Origin: Corinectria fuckeliana
Taxonomy: Eukaryota > Ascomycota > Sordariomycetes > Hypocreales > Nectriaceae
DNA: 64,000 nucleotides
Reading direction: 5' to 3'
NCBI GenBank assembly: GCA_019137255.1
Contig: WPDH01000001.1
Span: 1 to 64,000, forward strand
Of this stretch, positions 1 through 10,200 are shown one piece after another. Position numbers and translations under genes: made by a program. The first letter of the stretch is position 1, and each line of letters starts with the position of its first letter. The notes under the pieces were generated by a model, which had not been told where the DNA came from, made no database searches, and saw only the letters and a program-made list of their open reading frames with translations.

Positions 1-1483
1 TTAAATTATTAATATAATTAAATTTAATTATCTTAGCTAATTAGTATAAATATTATAATAGTTTATATACTTTTATACGCTAAGGTATATTATTATACCT
101 AAAATTATAATTTTATTACTACTATAAAAAAAACTAAAAAAAGCTAAAATCTTATATCTAATTTTTTTTTTAGTGAATATTTATAGTTAAGTGTTTAAAA
201 TAAAATATCTTAATATACTAAAATATACTTTTTCTTCTTATAGTTAGTAGCCTCTTTAAAAATCTTTAAGATTTTAAGATAAAGCTTATAATTAAGACTC
301 TTAAATAAGTCTATATTCTTACTTTTAGAGCTATTTTTACTATTAGTAAAAGCTTTATACTTAGTACTAAGTCTTTTAACTAAAAAAGACTTAGTAATAT
401 ATANNATAAGTAAGTATTATAAGTAATAATATACCTAATAAGAGTATTATTATTTTGTTTATATTTATTATATAACTTTATAGTATTATATTTAATACTA
501 TAAAGATAATAAAGTATAATATTATAATTCTAAGTGTTATATAAGTTAATAATATATAATATTATCTTTAGATTAGCTATAATCTTATTATAGATTTTAA
601 GCTTATAAGAGTTTTAGTATAAGTAAGTATAAGATTATATACTTAAATAAATAAGCAAAAAAGGTACTAATCTTAGTTATTTTAATTACTATAAGACCTT
701 TAGTACTAACTCTAGTTAAACCCTTTATAAAAGCCTAAACAGTTAAGTCTAAGTTTATAATAGGCTATTTAATATTAAATATAAACTTATAAGTAATTAT
801 ACTAAGTATCTTCTTAGAAAGGTACTAAAAGTATTTATTACTAAGCTTAATACTTACTATAATATTATTATTTATTATATTAAGAGGTAATAAAAAGAGG
901 AGAATAAGAAGTAAAATAACTAGTATTTAAATAATAGTCTTTTTTTTTTTAGTAATACTCTTTTATATAAAAGGTATTTTATTATATAATATTATATATA
1001 AGAATATAATTATATAAAAAGATATATTTTTATAAATAATTAGTAGTAAGAGGAGGAGAAGAGAGGTAAGTATAAGATAATACTTCCTACTAGAATAAAA
1101 GTTAGCTTACTATTATATATAAATATATAGAAAATTAAAAGTTATTAAAAGTAAGCTAAAATAAGTAAAATAGGTATTAAAATATAACTTTTAGCTATAT
1201 AAAACTATATATAAAAGAATAGTAATTAAAAAGGTAATATAATAGTATAAATCTAATTAAAAGGAGGAAGTATTTATACTTAAGAATATAATATTAAAGA
1301 AAAGAAAAGAAAAAATTAAGTTATAGTAAGAGGTTTTTTTAAGCTATAGCTAAGTATATAACCTAAGGTTATATACCTCTAATCCTAAGATCTTAGTAAA
1401 TATATATAATAGAATTATATAAGAGTATATTATATTAAGTAACTCTAGTAAAAAAAAACTTAAAAATATTTAGGGATTAATTA
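1..1483. repeat. AT-rich, RIP-like degraded block
   Basis: Almost pure A/T with very frequent TpA steps and stop codons in every frame; C and G are scarce and CpG is nearly absent. No open frame of useful length is seen. The composition changes abruptly to ordinary genic DNA at about 1484. This is the known signature of repeat-induced point mutation in Pezizomycotina, so the block is probably an old transposon or other repeat, but no element can be named from what is left. Two unresolved bases (N) sit at 404-405. Confidence 0.8.
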
Positions 1484-2777
1484 ATATGCGCAAAACAGGG
1501 TCATATAAGAGCGCATAAGGTTATATAAGCGTACAGTATAAGATGACTCTAGCGAAATTTCCAAAAAAAGTTGATGTGAGACACCGGGCCCTATAGCCTT
1601 CCGTAACCTGCAGCTCAACCTCAAGTCTCAACTCGTCTCGAACGCATTGTAGATCGCGATTCGGCCCCCACCCGCACCGTTCCGTCAGAGTGAGGCCTTC
1701 CCCAACGCCTTACCTTGGCTGCCGTCCTCGTGTCCGCCCTACCGCCATTCCCATTCGTGGCCTTGTCGGCCTCACTGGACGAATAAGGCCTCTTCTTCCG
1801 CAACTTGCCCCTCTTTTCACGTATCGCAGGACACCATTCCGCCCAAGCCATGCGCCATGCGCTGCCCAAGGTTACATTCTGCGGCCTCATCGGCCAATCG
1901 CGGATAGACAAAGGCATTGCGTGTCCCCGAGGATGACTGAGGTGGGTGCAGCTGCTGCAGCAGTGACTCAGCGAAATCCAGCAGCTGGAGTTGCCAGTAT
2001 GCTGCAAGCCCGCACCTGTGAGCAAATGGCAAGCTCGCTAAGGTGCGCTGCTTGGCTGCGCGTCTTATCCTTCGGGTCTGAGCCTCTGACGATGCTCTAT
2101 TCTTATTCTCGGGTGCGTTGGCCCCCGCTGTGTTTGATTCAGTTGAGCCGCGGCGTGTTTCTCGCTTCTCTCCCAGCTGAACTGCCTGCTGTCTCTACGT
2201 AATAAGTCTCCGGTTGCCGTCTACCCCCATGGCGGTGTCAGTAATCTGACCGTCACTCCGTCTAAAACCTCGCTTGTTCCAAAGGTCCAAAAGGCCCATT
2301 CCACTCTTCTCGCAAGCGGCGCAGTCGCAAAAGTCCACCCAACCAAAGGGCGCGTGCTCGTGGTTCTCGACCCAGTCGTTCAGCCCTATAACAGCTGCGA
2401 GCTCTAGGATAGGTCTGGGGCCTTGGATCCTTGACGTTGCTGCTCCCCCGTGGCGTAGCATCCGTCACCCCGGCCATGACTGAAATCTCTCGACGGCCTC
2501 CATTGCTGACAGTCAGATTCTCGCACCTCAATTTTACCTGCTATTGTGGCTTCTGTTGCATACCTCAAGCAGAAGTTGACTGCGTGGCTCGGTGAACGAC
2601 ACCAACACCGACGACTATCGTGTATTAGCCACATTCTAAACGAGGCTCGACTCTTGCACCCCCGCGACGTCCCCCCGACTTCGAAATAACGATCCTTGAC
2701 ACCTTACGGTATACACGTTGCACACTTGCGCATCCGAGCTTGCATCGAAGTCGGGTCGCACCCAAAAACGAGCAGAT
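1484..2777. other. Non-coding stretch between AT-rich block and first gene
   Basis: Normal base composition. Overlapping open frames on both strands (up to 170 codons) have atypical, Arg/Pro/Ser-rich translations with no recognisable domain and no splice logic, so no gene is called. The last few hundred bases must hold the promoter and leader of the gene starting at 2778. Confidence 0.55.
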
Positions 2778-4452
2778 ATGAGGAACTGGGGCTGTCGTTC
2801 ATGCGCCGCCTCGTTGATGGCGGCTCTTTGGGCCATCACCACCGAGGCGGTCGACTATAGAAGATTTGATGGCGTTCATCGGATTGAAAAGAAGGCTCAG
2901 GTTACAGAGCGCGCGGTACTCGGACGGAGAGATGATGATATGTGCGGCACCAGTATGAAGCTCTGCGCGTCCAGCCTCAACGGAGGATGCTGTCCCGACA
3001 ACTACAACTGCGCTCGGGAAAGCTGTTATGCGACCACTAAAGGGCCCTCGACGTGCGGTGCATTGGTGGGTTGGCACGTTTGCGAAGGCGTCTATGGAGG
3101 TTTGTCTCTCCTTTCAAGATAGTAAACTTTTGCTCACACGCATAGGGGGATGTTGCCCGGATGGCTACCTGTGTGAGACGGCGGATGCCTGCGTGCCTCC
3201 GTCTGGTTCGGCTTATACGTACGCATGTCCAGCAAGCCAACATCTGTGTCCGTCATCACTCAGCTACGGCTGCTGCCCCAACGGCATGGCTTGCGCGGTG
3301 AACCAATGCTATTCCACCGAACCTGTGACCGTCACTACTACAATGGTCATCACTACAACTGAAGACGGCAGCCGGACGACATACAAAACGACTGCAGTCA
3401 CCGTGGAGACTCCGGACGAGCCTACGACCTTACCTACGGTTAACGCGGGCGACGATAGCGACCAGTACATTCTGAAATACTTTCCATCTGCCATTGCCAA
3501 AGTCTCACCGTCCTCGTCAGCCGAAGCAGACAACAATGGTGGAGGCGGGGGGCTCTCAACTGGTGCACTAGCCGGCATCATCGCCGGCTCTGTGGCCTTC
3601 CTCATTATTGTTCTAGTAATTGCGTTTGTCATCATTCGCCATCTTAACAAAGTGGTCGCCGCCGTCAACACACCAAAGCGGTCCGATGCTTCTAAATCAC
3701 GTCCCTCGATGAAAGAATTCAAGCCAACCGACTCCGAGATTGATGTCATGAGCGTCGACCCATTGATGGTGCCTCCAAGACCATCTGCACCTGGCCCAGA
3801 ATCGACGAATCCTTCGCCATTCAACCTAGCAAGCCCGGAGTACAGCTCTAATGATCCCACACCCAATAGTGGCGTGGCGGGCTATCAGCAAGTGTCAAGC
3901 AGCGCGGGCAATAGCAGGCATACGAGTTTCGAAGCAACAGGGCCCAACGATGACTACTTCAACGCCAGCTTGGGTAACTCCAGGTTCAGTCAACAATCGG
4001 GCGTTTCCGCACCCACCACGGCCCAACGCAGGAGCAACGACTCATACGGAACGTACGCTCATGTTCGCAACTATAGCACCGCTTCCGATGGCTCCGACGG
4101 CACCCCGGGATGGAATCAAGCCGCCACCATGGAGCTGGAGGCTCAGCCTTATGTCCCGGAGCTACCACATTCTCCTTCATATGTGGCTTTCCCGCGGGAA
4201 GAACGAAGACGATCCAGCGGCGGCAGCACAGGAAGCGGCACGGCACGGCCGCCGCTTGGTCACCAACGGCAGAGGAACCGAAGCGAGTCGTTAGGACAAT
4301 ATGCGCTAGGAGTTGTTGATGAAGAGATGCATGGGTTTCATGGACCGGCTAATCATCTCGTGGGTCAGACGGACTCACACCGGCCAGGAACAGGAAACAG
4401 AAACAATGCAAGCAAGGGGATCGTGGACGAAGGCGAGGAGGCTCGAAGCTGA
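2778..4452 (+). CDS. Cysteine-rich single-pass membrane protein (possible cell-surface sensor)
   Basis: Two exons, 2778-3099 and 3146-4452 (46-nt intron), giving 542 aa. The N-terminus is a plausible signal peptide (about residues 1-24). The ectodomain has three copies of a cysteine unit whose core is C, seven residues, then CCP (two CCPD, one CCPN), followed by a Ser/Thr-rich stretch rich in VTTT-type runs, likely O-glycosylated. A hydrophobic segment at about residues 247-273 is followed by a basic stop-transfer and a long Ser/Pro/Asn-rich cytoplasmic tail. The intron is supported because splicing makes the spacing of repeat 2 identical to repeats 1 and 3. The layout resembles fungal WSC/Mid2-type wall sensors, but the repeat is not a WSC domain, so the role is inference. 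An upstream in-frame ATG at 2718 is less likely because it would bury the signal peptide. Confidence 0.8.
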
Positions 4453-5642
4453 GCTGTTTGTCGGCCCTATTCATTAAGCAAGCGGATGGAGTTGTTGGGC
4501 ATGGTAGCAGTTGTATGGCGTTTTTCTGGTGAATGGGAATAAGGGACCAGTACAAGGGGGCGCACCAAGTCGGGTTGGAAAACTGCAGCATTTACGAATA
4601 CGTGGGTTGCAAAAGCCATATGCTTTGATTTAATCGCTGGTATTTTACTTGAATACGTATTGTAATTTCCAAAGTACTTCATCAGCTAGCTGTAAGACAT
4701 AGAGTGCAACGAAGCAGTATTCGATACAAATGTGATAAAACACCATGGAGAGTCCAGTACTTAAGTTTCAACGTTACGAAGCTAAGTGGATGAAGCTCGT
4801 GCAAGTCAATTGTCAAATCACAAGTGTAGTAGGTTAAAGCTTGGCTTGCTATCTGAGAAGGTGGTAGTCCGAGTCGGTGAATAAACATCCAGCATCGAGA
4901 TTGTAGATGTCCTTAGGATGGCTTCTTCTTGGCTTGTGCTTTGTACTTGATGTAGATGTACTAAGGGCATTTACGACCTTGGTGATTCCTAAACATGTCT
5001 ACTTGCTGGTATGCAGAGCCTGCCGGGTGGGAGCATTGAATGAGTTCGAGGATAAATGCTCGTAGTGATATGAAAGCCTTGTTTTAGTCAATAAACGGTC
5101 GTTTTTTCAGTCTGCCACTCTATAGAACGGCCTAGACACTCAAACAAAATGTAAAGCTCATTATCGTCTAATCATTTGCTGCTCTAGCCCTCGCCAATAT
5201 GCGCACCGGAAAGTGTGCGTGTGCGGTAAGCATTGCAAGCGCAAGATCCGGGCTTATCTACCGTAGCTCGCGTCCCGTCACCCCGACTTCTTCATGGAAG
5301 CTTCATAGAAAACACCGTACTTACAAATGCATCATGCCAACAAAGCCACGGATTTCTTGAACTTGCAGTACGTTCAGCCGTTAGCCACTGCGTTGACTCG
5401 TGACCGGCATCAGGTTGGGCCGTCTTACTCTCACGCCGCACCTCAGGTTTGAGTTGACAATTGACTCTACCGGAGACCATCGAGTCAACGTCCGATCTTC
5501 TCAGCCTCAGCATAACTCACCGTAGATGCCACCAAGATGCCCACCCTACTTCGGACATTGTACTCGTCGTTTCGGCCTATGCTTTTGGCTCTGTTTTATT
5601 GCAACATTCCTTGGAATCTGCGCTGGCGGCTCTTCATTCTTC
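4453..5642. other. Intergenic, no gene recognised
   Basis: Only short open frames without recognisable sequence. The first few hundred bases are presumably the 3' untranslated region of the upstream gene. The part from about 5460 could hold a decayed first exon of the esterase relic that follows, but I cannot align it to the family. Confidence 0.5.
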
Positions 5643-6450
5643 AGCCAGTAATCTAACCTCATAGCCTACTTCATCGCAACAGTCCCCTATCTCTTCTCCC
5701 GTCCATTCGCTGTTGAGTATCTGCCCATCGCGCCGGGGCGGTCTTTTCGGGCACTAGTTTACAAGGCATCTGGCGTAGGCCGAGGCCGTCGACTCAGGCC
5801 GCTACATGTGGATATTCACAGCGGAGCTTCCATCGGCGACGTACCGGAGAGCCTGGCGCGGTTTGATGATCGCGTCGCCAACGAGACTGGTGCTGTGGTT
5901 GTCAGCATCACGTACCGGTACGCGCCAGAGTATAGCTTCCCAGCAACAATTGACGACGTCGATGGCGCCATCAAGTAGCTCCATGAGAAGGCTGAAGCTC
6001 AATGGGGAGCAGATCCAACGCTGATGACGGGTGGCGGATTCGCCGTGGCAACAACTCAGCAGGAGAGCTGCCAGTCTCCGTCTCCAACAACCATCAAAGC
6101 CAGCATCACCTTCTACGCCCCCATTGATCTACGACGCCCGCCGCAATAAAAGCCGCGGCTCGCCAGCATCCCCAAGCGAGATCCCATAGCCATACTGTTC
6201 TCCTTGTTCGACACCTATGCAGCCGTGCGGACAAAGCATGCCAACGACCCGAGGTTGAGTCCCGTGCTCGCGAAGAAGCAGACTGCGTTTGCGGGTACTT
6301 GGAACGTGAGTTTTTCATCAGGTCCAAAGACGGTGCTACTAATTGTAGTATACAGTCCCTGATGCGGCTTCCAAGAAGGGTTTGAAGGATAAAGCGTTAG
6401 TAAAGGTATGGAGGTTTGAGTGGCTTGGCAGATAAAGTGTTCTTAATCTT
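5643..6450 (+). pseudogene. Alpha/beta-hydrolase (fold-3 esterase/lipase-like) pseudogene
   Basis: One reading frame (codons starting at positions divisible by 3) carries a clear esterase of the alpha/beta-hydrolase_3 type: a VPYLFSRPF stretch near 5682, then the degenerate oxyanion motif HVDIHSGA near 5805, VVVSITYRYAPEY near 5907, WGADPTLM near 6002 and ITFYAPIDL near 6100. It is broken. An in-frame TAG follows DGAIK at 5976-5978, where family members have Trp. A second stop (TAA) lies near 6145. The nucleophile elbow GxSxG is gone: the sequence reads GGGFAVATT where family members have a GFSAGGN-like motif. A GTGAGT...TAG intron-like segment occurs at about 6306-6351. The Trp-to-stop change is consistent with a C-to-T mutation at CpA on the other strand, as RIP would make. 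No intact start was found. It probably ends near 6450. Confidence 0.85.
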
Positions 6451-7257
6451 TTTTTTCGGTTGCTTTATCTAGTCTACGATAATCATCTAGGTGCATTCCC
6501 GCCCCCCAGGTTTGCCTGGGAAGTCTTAAAATAGGCGCTCCCGCGTTTGTGCGGTTGAGGAATGCGGAAATCTATGACCCTTCCCGACGGACCGGCCCTT
6601 GTTAGGCTATCCTGAAGCGATTCGATGAGGTCGCACATGTGAATGGAGCGTACGTTCCAAATTGACGAGTTTGGGGAGGACTCGAATTAGGGAGTACTGG
6701 GTGCTCAATCCCAATCGCCGTGGTCACCTTAGCTGGGCGCATAGACTCCATCTCTAGGCCTGAAGCCCGGCAGCCCGGGCAACCAGCTGCCCCAAGGAAT
6801 GACATCACCGGGATCTAAGTAAATACCAGTGAACCCGCAATAGAATAACTGCCCGAGACAAGTGTGGTACGGCGAAAAACGAGGATAAATCAACGGTCGC
6901 CACGACAGACGAATTGATGCCTTGCATAAGTCTTATCCCCTCCTGGCTGTGATACTACGGTGTGACACGCTGCGACGGTTCGAGCTTGACCCGCCCCCCC
7001 AACAGGTCATCTCGCGGCTGGTCGACCCAGCAACAGGTGTAAACAAATGCCGTGACCGAGCCAGATCACCTCAACCAACCATCAACGGCCACACCCGCCA
7101 GCGGCTACCCAAAACACGAATATCACCTGCACGCTTCCCAGGAAGACCCCTTCCTCGCTTTCCACTCTTCTGTACATTTGGTTCTCGCGACCGCCGTGTG
7201 CTACCACCAACTTACGTCGTACATACCTACACTTACGCCCAACGCCCACCTACTTCG
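6451..7257. other. Intergenic and 5' leader of the acidic repeat gene
   Basis: No recognisable gene. The frame of the downstream gene is open back to 6922, but the translation before 7258 is Pro/Arg-rich without conserved character and the first good start context is at 7258. The final 200 bases are C/A-rich like other fungal leaders. Confidence 0.55.
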
Positions 7258-10200
7258 ATGCCCCGACGGAACAAGGTCGACGACCTCGACTTTGAAGTTC
7301 ACGTCGACGGATCTTGCATCAACGACCCCATGGACCACGACGAGCCCTCCGAGATGGAGAATGAGAAGGAGCTCAACATAGAGCAGACGCAGACCGAGTC
7401 GACGGCTGAGCCAGAGCTCGACAATACCAAGGATGACGACGCCGCACTAGACATGGCTGAGTCGAAAGAAGACTCGCTGCATGAGGAGGACGAAGCCACT
7501 CCGCTGGCAGGCGAACACATACATCAAGACATACAACACTCGAGGCCCGAGTCAGAGGCAACGGACTCTCGTCGAGAATCCACGGCATCTGCATCCTCTG
7601 GCTCCTCCGTCTCACACCGCCGGACGTCTAGCCGGACAGAGGCGTTGATACACGCTGCCGCTCGGGACATTGTCGACCAGATTGAGCTGAACCGGGGACG
7701 AGAGTCGATGAACAGCGTCTCCGGCACCGAGGACAGCTACGTCTCGCACCCTGAGGGCGGCAGTGCTCGTCCCTCGGATGCACACTCTGTTGCTGAGAGT
7801 CTTGGACGAGAATCTCTACACAGCCATGCCGAGTCTCTTCACAACGATCGACGGGAGTCAATCAGCAGTCATGCCGAGTCTCTTATCAATGAGGAACGAG
7901 AGCCCCTCGGTAGCATTGCACCAGAGTCTGTCCACAGTGGACGTGAGTCGATACACAGCATTCCTGGTGTTGAAGACAGTGATGTCTCGCACTCTGAGCA
8001 TGGAAGTGCCCGTCACTCAGACGCTCACTCAGTCGCCCACTCGGACGCCCACTCTGTTGCTGAAAGCCATGGACACGAGTCTATTCACAGCGGACGAGAA
8101 TCCATTGGCAGCCATGGAGAGTCTATCCATAGCCATGCAGAGTCAACCCGCAGTCACGCACGAGAGTCGACGCACAGCGCTGTTGAAGACGGCTATGCCT
8201 CTCGCTCAGCTAGTGCTCGCCAGTCGGATTCTCACAGATCAGTAGGTGCCAGCAGCCACCACTCAACAGAAGACGAGCGCGGCAGCTCTCACCATGATAA
8301 CGACGACGACGTGTTTAGCGACCACAGCCCGCGGAGTTCTATGGGCTCGCTGTCCGAGTCAGAGCATAGGAAAATGGACAAGATCGCGCAGATGGATGCA
8401 TCCCCTCGCATCTCTGACATCAGCCAGTACGAGCCAGACCAACACTTTGTGCCCACCCTCAGAGAGTCGCCGCGGCCCGCCTTTAGATCTCCTTCGTCTG
8501 TCAAGGCCATGCAAATGTCCTCACCACCCGCGTCGGTGCTAGGATCTCCTCGCCCTAGCAGAAGAGGCTTGCCAACGGTGTCTCGGCTGGGGTCTCCCAG
8601 CATTTCTGCTCAGTATTCCCCCAAGAAGACGCCCCCTCGCTTTAAGAGGGCTACTCCACCGCTTGTGCTCCTGCATGTCACCCTCCTACCACTGCGATGG
8701 GGCTGGGGAGACGTGCTGGACCGCGCTACGACGATTGAGCTGAGCCAGGAAGGCAAGACCCTTCGCGATGCCTGGCGCATGCTCCAGGATCGCATGGGCG
8801 ACACAACCGTCGAGCGAGGTATCCTGCTGCCTCATCCTCAGAACGACTACGAGGTTCTTGAGGAGCGGTTGCTCGAGGCCCTGGAGCTGCCGATGCGCCG
8901 TCGTGCTCGGATTCTCGAGTGTGGCCATTACCTCGGCCCGTCAAACGAGATGACGTTGACGGACGATACGGATAGCGAAGACGAGGACTACGACGAGGAC
9001 GACCGGCGGATCTCGCGACGCGCTCGGGAGCAGCAGGTGCATTGGTGCAAGACGTGCCGAACCGACATCCGCTACGACTCGCTCGGCCCTGGCAAGATCT
9101 TCCGCGTCAAAGTGTATGCGTCCAATGGTCTGATGAAGGCTGGCGCGTGGGAGGCTTGCTGGAAGGAGATGGAGCGGGTGGACGTTGAGCTGGAGCCCCT
9201 TGTCGACACGAAGGCTCAGGGGGAGCTAAATCGACTGGAGGCTGAGCAAGAGCGGGAGTTGGAGATGCAGGAGGAGCAGTATGACATGCAAGAGGAGCAG
9301 TACGAGGATGAGCTTGATGGTGCTCAGGAGGATGACTATTCGGACCGCGAGTTAGAGCATGACGACCTCGAGCACGAAGACCTGGATCATGACGACATGG
9401 ATCATGACGACTTGAATCATGATGACATCTTGGAGCCTGACCAGTTGGAAGATGACGGCCTCCTGGAGCGCGAGGAGTTGGAGCACCATTGCGAGCCTTT
9501 GGAGCACCAAAAAGAGCACTACGAGGAGCACCACGAGGAGCACCATGAAGAACCCGACAAGGAGTATGAGGACGACGCCGACCTTGACAAAGAACTTTAT
9601 GAAGAACTTCATGAAGAGCCTCATGCAGAACCTCATGAAGAACTTGATGAAGAACCCGACGAAGAACTCCACGAAAAACCTCAAGAAGACCATCTCTCGG
9701 AGCACTCTGCTGTTTACGAAGACCACATCACACATGATGACGAGGTCCACGACAGAGAGCCCTCATTTATGGAACATGAGCCTGCCACCGAAGCTACTCC
9801 CGCCCCTGAAGCCCACGACACCACTTCAGACTTAGAGGAGCAGCAAAGACGGGACGAGGAGAGACTTCGAGAAATCTATGGCGACACTTCGACCCAAGAT
9901 GCCGAATCCCAACACCAAACCCACCAACACTACGAGGACCAGCACCAGCCCTCAGCTGAACACAACTCCGACTACGACTCCCGCAGGGCTCCCCCGTCCG
10001 CCGAACCCTATGCCCCGCGCACCCAGTCGCCTAAGAACGATAGCCTCCCGGAGCTGCTGGCCGAGTCGGTGCGTGTCCTGATGCAGGACAAGAAGAACGT
10101 CCTCATCGGCCTGCTGAGTGTGTTGATCTTGATGCTTGCTCTGCGGAGCGGCCAGCCTCCCGTTGATCCTCGGACGTTCCAGACGCTGGTGGTCAGCCAG

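Noticed and set aside
1690..2202. 170-codon plus-strand frame next to the AT-rich block
   Set aside because: Pro/Arg/Ser-rich with overlapping frames on both strands; no conserved pattern.
3066..3145. Upstream donors at 3066, 3078 and 3090 for the intron of the Cys-rich protein
   Set aside because: They give the wrong phase; only the donor at 3100 keeps frame and the seven-residue spacing of the repeat.
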